Part shown: positions 24,366-32,332 of the stretch, in pieces
How the letters are laid out: every line of letters begins with the position of its first letter
Numbering within the stretch: position 1 is the first letter of the stretch
Assembly: GCA_937123825.1 (NCBI GenBank)
Contig: CAKZKQ010000700.1
Location: forward strand, 1-33,699
Origin: an uncultured Pseudomonadota bacterium
Lineage (GTDB): Bacteria > Myxococcota_A > Bradymonadia > Bradymonadales > GCA-2716585
Length of the DNA stretch: 33,699 nucleotides
Direction of reading: 5' to 3'
Translations under genes and position numbers: made by a program
Notes under the pieces: model-generated
The model's database searches: none
What the model saw: the letters and a program-made list of their open reading frames with translations, nothing else
What the model was told of the DNA's origin: nothing

Positions 24366-25838
24366 GTGGAATCTGCGCTGGTCCAAAAAGCAGTTCGTCT
24401 CTATCGGATGTTGCTTGAGAGCAAAGCCCCCAGCGTATTGGCGCGCCTTCTGGCCCTTTCGCCCAGTCTTGAGTCTGTGTTGGACCAGCACGATTTGGAC
24501 GGCGAGTTGTGGGCGCAGGGGGTCTTGGCGCTCAAACCCCATTTGTTGGAGTCGGGGCGCTTTGAGGACTATGGCGCCTGGCTTGATCGAGCCCTTGAAG
24601 TGGCCCAAAGCGATGAGACCCAGTCCTGGCTGATGCTCCAACAAGGGCTCTTGTTGTGCCGCCAGCATGAACCTGAGCAGGCGGCGGCGTTGCTGGAGAC
24701 GATGGCGCCGACGTTAAGGTCGCCCCGATTGCGTGTGCATCATGCGTATGGTCTGGGCATGGCGTTGATTGAGGCTGGCCATTTTGAGCGCGCCCGTGTG
24801 GTGATGGAAGAAGGGCGCGCTGTGGCCCAGCAACACGCTTTTCCCAGGGCGCGGTGTCTCTTTGAGCTGTCATTGGGTCATCTGGCGCTCAGCCAGGGAG
24901 GCTATAACGACGCCATCAGCTGTTTTCGCAACACCTTGTTGCTCAATCACAAGCAATATCGTGATAAAGAAATTGATAAGAGCGCTCGCTGCGGTCTGAT
25001 CACCGCGATGATGGGTCAACGCCAGTACAAGGCGACGGTCCGTGAGTGTCTGGTGCTTGAAAAGACGCTGATGTCTGACGGCGATGTGTGTGCGCGGATC
25101 GTGTTTGCATCCAAGCGTGTGCAGGCGCTGCTGGCGTTGGGGCATTGGGGCGAGGTGCTTGATGAAGAAGAGCGCCTCCAGGATTTGCGCGCGCAGTGCG
25201 CCGAATGTGGTCCCGGGTGGCCACGGCTAAGCGCCTGCAAGGCCCTGGCCTGCGCGCTGGGGCCTCGGCAGCAAGGCGAGTGGTTGTTGCAAGCCCATTT
25301 GGAGAACGCCCAGGCCAATCACAAGGCCAACGCGTCGCTTCTGGCGTTGGTGAAGGCGTTGATCGACGACCAACCCGTCGTTCAGGAGGTCATTGAGCAC
25401 CCTGTGGTGCGTTTGGAGCTGTTGGAGGCGCTGGTGATCAGGGCCGGGCAGCACCTGCTGGATCTTGAAGATCTCAATCCCTTGGAGCGCACGCTGTGCG
25501 AGCGTTTTCTTGGGGCCGGAGTGTCGGTGCACGTGCGGGGAGATTTTGAGGCGGTGTCGTTTGATGGTCAGACGTGGGTCGATCTGAGGCGCAAGCGCAT
25601 CGGGCGCAGGATCTTGCAAACGCTGGCTGGTGCGGCCCCCAAAGCTGTCGACGCCTGGAGTCTCTTTGAGGCCGTTTGGCCCGACGCCACCGTCCGCAGC
25701 GCCGACGACCTCAACCGTCTCTATGCCGCCATCCATCGCCTTAAGGCTGCGGGGCTGGCGAGCCTCTTTGATTACTCCGAGTCGGGTTATCGCTGGGTTG
25801 CCGTGGCTGTGCCTGATGTTTCAGGTGGTCAAACGTAA
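24366..25838 (+). CDS. TPR / C-terminal winged-helix regulator, paralogue 3
   Basis: A 490-aa third member of the array, starting at a GTG (24366) preceded by GAGAGG. The N-terminal region is TPR-like (FEDYGAWLDRALEVAQSDET, HEPEQAAALLETMAPTLRSP, GHFERARVVMEEGRAVAQQH). The C-terminal winged helix begins at about residue 386 and is nearly identical to that of paralogue 2, ending in SESGYRWVAVAVPDVSGGQT. The last residues and the TAA stop are encoded by one copy of a 25-bp direct repeat found again at 26465, so its C-terminal tail may have been set by that repeat. It is separated from paralogue 2 by 231 bp containing an inverted repeat and may have its own promoter. Confidence 0.82.
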   Translation: MESALVQKAVRLYRMLLESKAPSVLARLLALSPSLESVLDQHDLDGELWAQGVLALKPHLLESGRFEDYGAWLDRALEVAQSDETQSWLMLQQGLLLCRQHEPEQAAALLETMAPTLRSPRLRVHHAYGLGMALIEAGHFERARVVMEEGRAVAQQHAFPRARCLFELSLGHLALSQGGYNDAISCFRNTLLLNHKQYRDKEIDKSARCGLITAMMGQRQYKATVRECLVLEKTLMSDGDVCARIVFASKRVQALLALGHWGEVLDEEERLQDLRAQCAECGPGWPRLSACKALACALGPRQQGEWLLQAHLENAQANHKANASLLALVKALIDDQPVVQEVIEHPVVRLELLEALVIRAGQHLLDLEDLNPLERTLCERFLGAGVSVHVRGDFEAVSFDGQTWVDLRRKRIGRRILQTLAGAAPKAVDAWSLFEAVWPDATVRSADDLNRLYAAIHRLKAAGLASLFDYSESGYRWVAVAVPDVSGGQT

Positions 25839-25849
25839 GGTGACGTAAG
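25825..25849 (+). repeat. 25-bp direct repeat, copy 1 (spans the stop of paralogue 3)
   Basis: Begins GTGGTCAAACGTAAGG and ends GACGTAAG. It matches 26465-26489 at 24 of 25 positions, with weaker similarity continuing about 20 bp further. It contains the TAA stop of paralogue 3 and an internal ACGTAAG duplication. Confidence 0.7.
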
Positions 25850-26122
25850 GAAGATCCCTTTGGTGCCAGCGTCTGTTTGTGGATAGGGTTTGGATGTGAG
25901 CGAGACCCAGCTGACGAGGCATGCGCCTTTGGGAGCACCAGGGCTGAAGAGCGTGCCGTGGGCCAGTGGGTTTCACTGATTTTGTCTGATTGTCAGTGTG
26001 AGACGGTTTTTTGTTTGAATTGTGTGTTCCTCAGGAGTCCACCGAGCATCAAAGTTGTTGGACGTTGACGATCATCATTCATGGTTTCTTGTCACACAGG
26101 GTTCATTCGACCTGTGACTGGG

Positions 26123-26333
26123 GAGGTTGTGCAGAGAACAAAGTGCGCAGATGATTTTTGTGGTCACCAAGCGTGACCAGGAACCGAACTCCAAGTGCTT
26201 TGCCCCATATGCTCCAACGTTGAAACTGGCCAGCAACCGAATTCTCAACCTGGACATTGACGGGCAACTACGAACACGTTTCGTTCTACTCCCCCAAATT
26301 TGCATCTGCGCACTGTGTTGTCTGCACAACCTC
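26123..26333. mobile_element. MITE-like element C (211 bp, 31-bp terminal inverted repeats)
   Basis: The arms at 26123-26153 (starting GAGGTTGTGCAGA, ending GTGCGCAGATG) and 26303-26333 (starting CATCTGCGCAC, ending CTGCACAACCTC) are inverted copies matching at 29 of 31 positions. The interior contains an exact 7-bp hairpin TGGTCAC-CAAGC-GTGACCA at 26161-26179 and no gene. The inner part of the arm (AACAAAGTGCGCAG) resembles the arms of the element at 26722-27000. No target duplication is obvious. Confidence 0.6.
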
Positions 26334-26464
26334 TCTCTCATCAAACGTCTCTACTGTCATAACTCCTTCAAAATTTAAACAAAAATATTGTCCAGAGAAT
26401 GTGCTTGCCGCGCGTTTGGGCGCTTTGCTCTGCGGTCTCTTTTGCCACTGCCTTGCGGAACCAT

Positions 26465-26489
26465 GTGGTCAAACGTAAGGAGACGTAAG
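26465..26489 (+). repeat. 25-bp direct repeat, copy 2
   Basis: Matches 25825-25849 at 24 of 25 positions, 640 bp downstream in the same orientation. Here it lies in non-coding DNA. The two copies bracket element C and the AT-rich stretch. Confidence 0.7.
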
Positions 26490-26612
26490 CTTGATGTCCT
26501 TGGTCCTGGGGGGCTGCTTTGACTATACCCCCAGTTGTTCTGGTGCACCCCGGGAACCGTGGCTTCACACTCGCGCTTGCCTGGATTTCCGGGGGCACCC
26601 GTTTCCTCTCCT

Positions 26613-26677
26613 TGGGCGTGTTTGCAACACCTGCCATCGGGCTCGCCTGTCTCGGTCCTATTTTGCAAACACGCCCT
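26613..26677. mobile_element. MITE-like element B (65 bp), short relative of element A
   Basis: The ends TGGGCGTGTTTGCAACACC (26613-26631) and CTATTTTGCAAACACGCCCT (26658-26677) are inverted copies. Read on the minus strand, the first 46 bases match 20801-20846 at 43 of 46 positions. The interior and hairpin of element A are missing, so this is probably an internally deleted copy in the opposite orientation. Confidence 0.6.
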
Positions 26678-26721
26678 CGAAAGGTTCTGGGCCTTTGTGG
26701 CCTGAGCTTGCGTCCTGCGAG

Positions 26722-27000
26722 GATCGTGCTTGGAACAAAGCGCACAGGCGTCATCCGCGCGTCTGCGCACTGTTTGTTGGTCTGCCCCTGAAGCTGCCCC
26801 CGCAAAAGTACCCGGTGGGTATGGATGCTGGGGGGCGGTCATGGGCCAACCTTCTGGCGTCAGGTGGTCAGCCTGTCTCCTGCAAGCCCGTTGTGGTCAC
26901 TGTCACTGCAGGCGATCGCAGTGGGGGGACATCACCCGGCTGACTTCTGCTGGTTTCAACGCGCGCACAAGCTTCTGTGCGTTTTGTTCCAGGCGCGATC
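26722..27000. mobile_element. Inverted-repeat element D (279 bp, ~29-bp arms)
   Basis: The left arm at 26722-26750 (GATCG...TGGAACAAAGCGCACAG) and the right arm at 26972-27000 are inverted copies matching at 24 of 29 positions. A third, shorter related motif in inverted orientation (CTGCGCACTGTTTGTTGGTC, 26763-26782) can pair with the left arm to form a local hairpin. The inner motif (AACAAAGCGCACAG) resembles the arms of element C. There is no gene inside. Similarity is weaker than in element C, suggesting an older copy. Confidence 0.5.
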
Positions 27001-27210
27001 CCGTACCATGGGTCTGCGCCCACCCCTCGTCCGCCAAAATCCCCACGACTCTCATGATGGGTCTGCCTGATGCGTCTGTGGTTTGGCATTAGATGTCGAC
27101 AAAAATCGCTTCAGGAGGCAGCTTGTCGGTGTCGGCATTGTTGATGGAAGCTCTTGCGTGGTGTTGTGACGCGCAGTGCCCCCAATCGACGCTAGAGGAG
27201 GATGGACGGG

Positions 27211-28149
27211 ATGCAAGGACGCGACCTGAAGAAGAGGAAGACCTGGCCAGGGGCCAGCGCCGCCGCCTGTGCATTGAGGCGCGCTGTGGTGGCCTTTGGT
27301 GTGTTTGGGATGGTGTTGCTCTGGCTCGGCACGGCTCAGGCGGGATCTTTGTTGACCCTCTTTAACGTCCAGTCGGCCCAGGGCGCCGCCGAGACCCCCT
27401 GGTGGACGCTCCAGGACAGGCGATTGTCGAGCATTGAGCGCGCGTTGGTCGATGATCTCTTGACACGCAAGTTCGATGTCATCGACCCGCAGGCCATGTC
27501 CAACCCTCCCAAGGTCAGCCGCATCTACCGCGTGCCGCGCCTGAGCCGCTCCAACGCCATCAACCTCGCGGGGCTTTACGGGGCATCGCGCGTGATGGTC
27601 GGCAAAGTGGCCCACCGCGTCCTTGAAGATCCTGTCGGAGTGGGGCTCCAGGGGGCTGAGAGCGTGGCCGTGGTGCAGATCCTCGATGTCTCGGGCGGGC
27701 AGATGCTCCTTGAGGCCACCGTCAGACGTCAGGCCTGGGCCAGCGACGCCGACACCGCTGCGACTCGCGCGCAGGCGCTCCTGGCCGCCGATCTGGGATC
27801 GTGGATGGCGGGCGCCGTGGCAGGGCTCAACCCTCCTGTGGGCGTGGTCCGCCAAGAACCCTTCCTGGTGGTGCGCGGTCTGTGGGACAAAGCTGCCATG
27901 GACACCGTCATCCGAGCGCTGCGCCAACAGCCCGAGATCGAGGCGGTCTCTGTGGCCTGGCTGACCGAAGGGGCCGTGGCCTTTGACCTCAACCCGGGCT
28001 CTGAACAAACCCCGGCGGTGATCGCTTCTGCGGCCGAACGCTTGAAAGCCGCGCCTCCCCAGGGCATCCTCCTGTCCATTGAAGACACAAGGAGCGGTGC
28101 GGTCGAGCTCTTGGCTCGACGCGACGGAGCCGAGAGACTCGATCGATGA
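27211..28149 (+). CDS. Secreted protein, CsgG/FlgT/LpoB-like fold suspected
   Basis: A 312-aa exported protein, not assigned to a named family. AGGAGG at 27196-27201 sits 9 nt before the ATG at 27211 but directly abuts the ATG at 27202, so I chose 27211. The signal peptide (RRAVVAFGVFGMVLLWLG) probably ends after AQA at 42-44. The mature region has the logic of CsgG/LpoB/FlgT-type proteins: a two-layer start where a factor is compared to its position (ALVDDLLTRKFDVIDPQAM), then YGASRVMVGKVAH, then VQILDVSGGQMLLEATV. A C-terminal ferredoxin-like segment follows (VRGLWDKAAMDTVIRALRQQ). A role in the periplasm next to the AI-2E-family protein is likely. The stop overlaps the next start by 4 bp. 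Confidence 0.75.
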   Translation: MQGRDLKKRKTWPGASAAACALRRAVVAFGVFGMVLLWLGTAQAGSLLTLFNVQSAQGAAETPWWTLQDRRLSSIERALVDDLLTRKFDVIDPQAMSNPPKVSRIYRVPRLSRSNAINLAGLYGASRVMVGKVAHRVLEDPVGVGLQGAESVAVVQILDVSGGQMLLEATVRRQAWASDADTAATRAQALLAADLGSWMAGAVAGLNPPVGVVRQEPFLVVRGLWDKAAMDTVIRALRQQPEIEAVSVAWLTEGAVAFDLNPGSEQTPAVIASAAERLKAAPPQGILLSIEDTRSGAVELLARRDGAERLDR

Positions 28150-29444
28150 ACAACCAATCACGGTGGAGCACCCACCGGCGTTACCTCTATCTGCTGGCCA
28201 AGCTCTTTTTCTTTGGCCTCTTTGTCTTTGGCGGTTGGTGGCTCTTTGGGCGTCTGAGCAACGTCTTGATGCCGCTGGCCATCAGCATGCTCATCGCCTA
28301 CGTCCTCGACCCGGTCGTGGACTGGTTTGAGGCCCGCAAGGTCAGCCGCACGCTGTCGATCTTCTTTTTGATGTTTGTGGGCATCGCGGCGCTGACGGTC
28401 TTTATCCTGGTGGTCACGCCCACGATCGTCGACGAGGTTGAGTCGGTCGCCAAAAAGGTCCCCTCGCTGGGCCGCAACATCCGCGACATGTACTTCGAGC
28501 TGCAGGCCTACCTCTCAAGCCGCTTTGGCTACACCCTGCCCGAGACCCTCAGTGAGACTTTTGCCAATTATGGCCAGAAGATCGAAGAGATCGCCACGCA
28601 GCTGCTCGAATCATTGACGTCGTTCACCGCCCAGGTTGTCAGCGGCACCTTTGTGGTCATCGGCTACCTGGTCAACGTCCTGCTGGTGCCGGTCTTTGTC
28701 TTCTACTTCCTGCGCGACTTTGATTTGATCAAGAAGGGGGCGCTGGAGTTGATCCCGTTGCCCTGGCGCCCGGCGGTCGTCTCCCGCGCCCAGCGCGTCG
28801 ATATGGTCGTGGGGCACTGGCTGCGCGGGCAGCTGACGGTGGCCTCCATCATCGGCGCCTCATACGCCGTGGCGCTGACCATCCTGGACGTCAAGCTGGG
28901 CATCCCCATTGCCATCCTGGCCGGCTTTGTCAGCGTCATCCCCTACGTCGGCAACCTCATCTTCCTGACGCTGGTGCTGACCATGTCGGTGCTGGACGAC
29001 GGCAGCGGCTGGGGGCAGATCATCGGCATCATGATCGCCTTTGGGCTGGTGCAGTTGGCAGAAGGGTACGTCATCACCCCCAAGATTGTGGGCGAAAAGG
29101 TGGGCCTGAGCCCGGTGATGGTCATCATCGTCTTGTTGGTGGGGGCCGAACTTTTTGGTTTTCTGGGGGTTTTGTTGGCCATTCCGGCCGCTGCCGTCAT
29201 CAGAGTGTTTATGTTGGAGGGCATTTCGGACTATAAGCGCAGCCGCCTCTTCCTGGGTGAAGAGAAGTATCTGAAACTGCTGGTGGAAGGGGCCGAAGGG
29301 GCCGACGCAGAGGTTCGAGAGGCGCTGCGCCAATCGGCCGAAGCCCGGCTCGACATCGAGCTGCCCGATCCACTCTCCGACGAAGAGCGGGCTCGTCTCG
29401 GGACCAGCCCCAGTCAAGATGATGAGGACGTTCAAGAGTCCTAA
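28146..29444 (+). CDS. AI-2E/PerM-family membrane transporter
   Basis: A 432-aa inner-membrane protein of the AI-2E transporter (PF01594, YdiK/PerM/TqsA) family. It has an N-terminal pair of hydrophobic segments (LFFFGLFVFGGWWLFG, PLAISMLIAYVLDPVVDWFE), a third segment, and a large extracytoplasmic helical loop. The C-terminal membrane core follows, with the family signature PIAILAGFVSVIPYVGNLI and FGLVQLAEGYVITPKIVG. The C-terminal ~75 residues form an acidic, charged soluble tail. Family members export AI-2 or act as sodium/proton antiporters; which applies here is unknown. The ATG overlaps the preceding TGA (ATGA), indicating translational coupling to the secreted protein. Confidence 0.9.
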   Translation: MNNQSRWSTHRRYLYLLAKLFFFGLFVFGGWWLFGRLSNVLMPLAISMLIAYVLDPVVDWFEARKVSRTLSIFFLMFVGIAALTVFILVVTPTIVDEVESVAKKVPSLGRNIRDMYFELQAYLSSRFGYTLPETLSETFANYGQKIEEIATQLLESLTSFTAQVVSGTFVVIGYLVNVLLVPVFVFYFLRDFDLIKKGALELIPLPWRPAVVSRAQRVDMVVGHWLRGQLTVASIIGASYAVALTILDVKLGIPIAILAGFVSVIPYVGNLIFLTLVLTMSVLDDGSGWGQIIGIMIAFGLVQLAEGYVITPKIVGEKVGLSPVMVIIVLLVGAELFGFLGVLLAIPAAAVIRVFMLEGISDYKRSRLFLGEEKYLKLLVEGAEGADAEVREALRQSAEARLDIELPDPLSDEERARLGTSPSQDDEDVQES

Positions 29445-29531
29445 AAGACGCGCGTTGAGGTCGCCCCGATGCTCCCCAGCCCAGACCTCGTCGCGCCCAA
29501 GTCAGAACCAATACAAAGGAGTCAGGTTGTC

Positions 29532-30782
29532 ATGAAGCGATTGGAGACGCTCTCGGCGTTGGCGCACCAGAACGACAAGAAGATCCTGATCTGGGTCTTT
29601 GATGGCATCGGCGGTCTGCCGCACCCCGACACGGGCAAGACCGAGTTGGAGTGTGCCAACACCCCCAACATCGACGCTTTTGTCCAAAAATCCATGACGG
29701 GCCGCACGATGGCCTTTGGCCGCGGCATCACCCCCGGCTCTGGCCCCGGCCACCTGGCCCTCTTTGGCTACCCCAACGACCAGATCGTCATTGGCCGCGG
29801 CGTCCTGGAGGTGCTCGGCTCCAGCAAAGTCCTCAAGGACGGCAAACCCGTCGAAGGCTTCACCTTGTCCAAGGGCGACGTGGCGGCGCGCGGCAACTTT
29901 GCCACCGAGCAGATCGTCGATGGAACGGCGGTCATCACCGACCGCCGCGCTGGAAAGCCTGCCACCGAAGTCAGCGGCGCGCTGATCAAGATGCTCTCCG
30001 AGAACGTCAAGATCGACGGCGTGGAGATCTTCCTGCTGCCCGGCAAGCAACACCGCTTCTCGGTCGTCTTCCGCGGCGAAGGTCTGGTGGGCGACGTCAT
30101 CGAGACCGACCCCCAGGTCACCGGCCTGCCCAAACTGGCCTGCGAAGCCAACCGCCCCGAGGCCGCCCGCGCCGCCGAGGTCATCAACGCCTTTGTCGAG
30201 CAGGTCACCACCCTGCTGGCCGACCAGGAACAGGCCCGCACGGTGCTGCTGCGCGGCATCGCTGGCCGCCCCGACGTGCCCACGCTGCCCGAACTCTATG
30301 GCCTGCGCTGCGGCGCCATCGCCGCCTACCCCATGTACCGGGGCATCGCCAACCTGCTTGGCTTTGACGTCCTGGGCCAACCCTCCAACCACCGCGAAGA
30401 GATCGAGACCCTCAAGGCCAACTACGACAAGTACGACCTCTTCTACTTCCACATCAAAGAGACCGACAGCGTCAGCCACCTGGGCCAGTTTGACGAGAAG
30501 GTCAAAATCTTTGAGGCCTGCGACTCGCTCTTCCAGGAGGCCCTGGACCTTGGCTTTGACGCCGTCATCATCACCGGCGATCACTGCACCCCGTGCGTCC
30601 TCAAGGAACACTCCTGGCACCCCATCCCCACGGCCTTCTGGCACAAGGACTGCCTCTTTGATGACACCCCCAAGCTGACCGAGCGAGGCTGCGCCCGAGG
30701 CATCCTGGGCACCATCCCCGCCCGCGACATGGTGCCGCTTGCGCTGGCCGCCACCGGCCAATTGCTCAAATACGGCGCCTGA
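29532..30782 (+). CDS. apgM: 2,3-bisphosphoglycerate-independent phosphoglycerate mutase, archaeal type
   Basis: A 416-aa enzyme interconverting 3- and 2-phosphoglycerate in glycolysis and gluconeogenesis. It belongs to the alkaline-phosphatase-superfamily ApgM group. Motifs are VFDGIGGLP with metal ligand Asp24, KTELECANTPNIDAF, GITPGSGPGHLALFGY with nucleophile Ser70, GRGVLEVLG, GDVAARGNFAT, and near the C-terminus ITGDHCTPCVLKEHSWHPIP, which supplies metal-binding Asp and His residues. The start at 29532 (MKRLETLSAL) is preceded by AAAGGAG about 12 nt upstream; an upstream Met at 29469 adds 21 residues unlike the family. It is separated by 87 bp from the AI-2E gene, so it may have its own promoter. 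Confidence 0.93.
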   Translation: MKRLETLSALAHQNDKKILIWVFDGIGGLPHPDTGKTELECANTPNIDAFVQKSMTGRTMAFGRGITPGSGPGHLALFGYPNDQIVIGRGVLEVLGSSKVLKDGKPVEGFTLSKGDVAARGNFATEQIVDGTAVITDRRAGKPATEVSGALIKMLSENVKIDGVEIFLLPGKQHRFSVVFRGEGLVGDVIETDPQVTGLPKLACEANRPEAARAAEVINAFVEQVTTLLADQEQARTVLLRGIAGRPDVPTLPELYGLRCGAIAAYPMYRGIANLLGFDVLGQPSNHREEIETLKANYDKYDLFYFHIKETDSVSHLGQFDEKVKIFEACDSLFQEALDLGFDAVIITGDHCTPCVLKEHSWHPIPTAFWHKDCLFDDTPKLTERGCARGILGTIPARDMVPLALAATGQLLKYGA

Positions 30783-30849
30783 AGCTCGCCGTAGCCCCAG
30801 ACAGACCGCGCCCTCCCACAGACTCCACCCACCGACCCATCACAGGCCC

Positions 30850-32118
30850 ATGTCCTCCACCGACCCACAACCCACCGCTCGCCGTTGGTGGCCGCTGGCC
30901 GCCGCGGTGCTCTCCATGGCGCTGATTTTTGTTGGCGTGCGGCTCTATCGAGGCCCCGCCCCTGAAACCTCCCAGCCCGACGCCACCGCCAAGGGCGACG
31001 GCCCGGCCAAAAGCCCAGCGGCAGGCACCCTGCCCAACGCCGACCGGGTCCGTGACCCCGACGCCGCCAAAGTGGACGCGTTTGACGCCTCCTGGACCCC
31101 CAAAGGCCTGCCCCCCATGGCGCCGCCACCCAAAGGCGCCTTTGGGCAGGACTTCATCAAAGGCGCCGCGCTGGGCCTCTACCTGGAACTCCCCGGGCTG
31201 TCGTACGCCGAACTCTTTAAAGAGATCAAAGCCCTGGGGGCGACCCACGTCTCGATGGTCGTGGCCTGGTCACAGCCCACCGTCAGGTCGGTCAGCATTG
31301 GCCCAGACCCCGTCGAGACGGTGCCCGACGAGCGCGTCAAAGCCTACATCCAACAAGCCCACGCCGCGGGGCTCAAGGTGATGCTCTTTCCCATCCTGCA
31401 CGTCAATCGACGCCGAACTGGGGAATGGCGAGGACACCTTCAACCCGTGGACCCGCAGCGCTGGTGGACGTCTTACGAAGGGTTCATCCTCCATTACGCC
31501 CAGCTTGCCCAACAAGAAGAGGTCGACATCCTCTCGGTTGGCAGCGAGCTGCTGGCCCAGGAGAGCCAACGCGAGCCCTGGAGTGACCTCATCGCCAAGG
31601 TCCGAGCCCAATACAAAGGCAAGCTGACCTACTCGGCCAACTGGGACCACTTTGACCATGTCACCTACTGGGACCTGCTCGACATCGCCGGGATGACCGG
31701 CTACTTCGAGCTCTCCGACAGCCCCAAGCCCAACCTCGATGAGCTCAAAGAGACCTGGGAGGGCGTCGCCGATGTCATCTCGGTCTACTCCGAGCGCTCC
31801 AAACGCCCCGTCATGCTCACCGAAGTGGGCTACCCCTCCCAGACCGGTTCGGCCTCGCACCCCTGGGACTACACCTTGCGCAACCCCCCCGACATGGAAG
31901 TCCAATACCTGTGCTTCCGGGCCATGTACGAGGTCTACGCCAAGAAGATGGCCGCCTGGCCCAAAGACAAGCCCACGCCGCTCTCTGGTTTTTTTGTCTG
32001 GGAGTGGTACGGCTACGGCGGCCCCAAAGATGTCGGCTACACACTGCGCGGCAAACCCGCCCAGGCTGTCATCAAGCGCTGGTTTGAGCCCACCCCGGCC
32101 CAAGACCCCGCGCCGTAA
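30850..32118 (+). CDS. Membrane-anchored GH113-like glycoside hydrolase
   Basis: A 422-aa protein. The N-terminus has a signal-anchor (RRWWPLAAAVLSMALIFVGVRLY, about 11-33), a ~70-residue Pro/Ala-rich linker, then a TIM-barrel domain from about residue 100. The barrel resembles GH113 (beta-mannanase-like) and related glycoside hydrolases: LGATHVSMVVAWSQP, LKVMLFPILHVNRR, then VGSELLAQES with probable acid/base Glu233, YSANWDHFDHVTYWDLLDI, and MLTEVGYPSQTGSASHPWDY with probable nucleophile Glu325. The FFVWEWYGYGG strand near the end fits the barrel. It likely acts on a polysaccharide in the periplasm while tethered to the inner membrane; the substrate is not evident. The start at 30850 follows the apgM stop by 67 bp. 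Confidence 0.8.
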   Translation: MSSTDPQPTARRWWPLAAAVLSMALIFVGVRLYRGPAPETSQPDATAKGDGPAKSPAAGTLPNADRVRDPDAAKVDAFDASWTPKGLPPMAPPPKGAFGQDFIKGAALGLYLELPGLSYAELFKEIKALGATHVSMVVAWSQPTVRSVSIGPDPVETVPDERVKAYIQQAHAAGLKVMLFPILHVNRRRTGEWRGHLQPVDPQRWWTSYEGFILHYAQLAQQEEVDILSVGSELLAQESQREPWSDLIAKVRAQYKGKLTYSANWDHFDHVTYWDLLDIAGMTGYFELSDSPKPNLDELKETWEGVADVISVYSERSKRPVMLTEVGYPSQTGSASHPWDYTLRNPPDMEVQYLCFRAMYEVYAKKMAAWPKDKPTPLSGFFVWEWYGYGGPKDVGYTLRGKPAQAVIKRWFEPTPAQDPAP

Positions 32119-32305
32119 CCCCTCACGGCGTTCCTTGCTTGCCTTTTTGAGCCCACCTGATTGAAATCACACTAAATACGCAGAAAAAGGCAAAATATGT
32201 GTCTTTGTGGGCATCAATGCGCAAAGGAAAACAAAAAATGCACCACTTATGGAAGTAGACCCTAGGCCACTAATATACTGTCGGTATGTCCACCTCTGAA
32301 CATCC

Positions 32306-32324
32306 ATCCCGTGAACATCGGGAT
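32306..32324 (+). other. Short hairpin in the SPOR gene leader
   Basis: ATCCCG (32306-32311) and CGGGAT (32319-32324) form an exact 6-bp stem with a 7-base loop. It lies directly upstream of the terminator-like hairpin and could form part of the same leader structure. Confidence 0.4.
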
Positions 32325-32332
32325 CGGTGATG

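Larger units (their letters stand above)
25839..27210. other. 1.37-kb repeat-rich non-coding region
   Basis: No convincing gene: open frames on both strands lack ribosome-binding sites and family resemblance, and have erratic composition. The region contains a 25-bp direct repeat (second copy 26465-26489) and three inverted-repeat elements (26123-26333, 26613-26677, 26722-27000). It also has further hairpins: TGGTCAC/GTGACCA at 26161-26179, CTGGGGG/CCCCCAG at 26506-26534, and a bulged GGTGC-CCCCGG pair around 26540-26602. The stretch 26340-26400 is markedly AT-rich. It looks like a landing zone for small nonautonomous elements. The last ~200 bp should hold the promoter of the gene at 27211, not located. 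Confidence 0.65.

Noticed and set aside
25975..26012. CACTGA/TCAGTG hairpin followed by a T-run as a terminator of regulator 3
   Set aside because: The stem is short, the loop is long and the T-run is displaced by about eight bases, so it is not a convincing intrinsic terminator.
26368..26842. Overlapping open frames on both strands in the 25.8-27.2 kb region
   Set aside because: No ribosome-binding sites, no family resemblance, and they run through inverted repeats; composition is unlike the neighbouring genes.
29502..30761. 419-aa open frame antisense to the phosphoglycerate mutase gene
   Set aside because: The plus-strand enzyme carries all family motifs; this frame has low-complexity Gly/Val/Ala composition.
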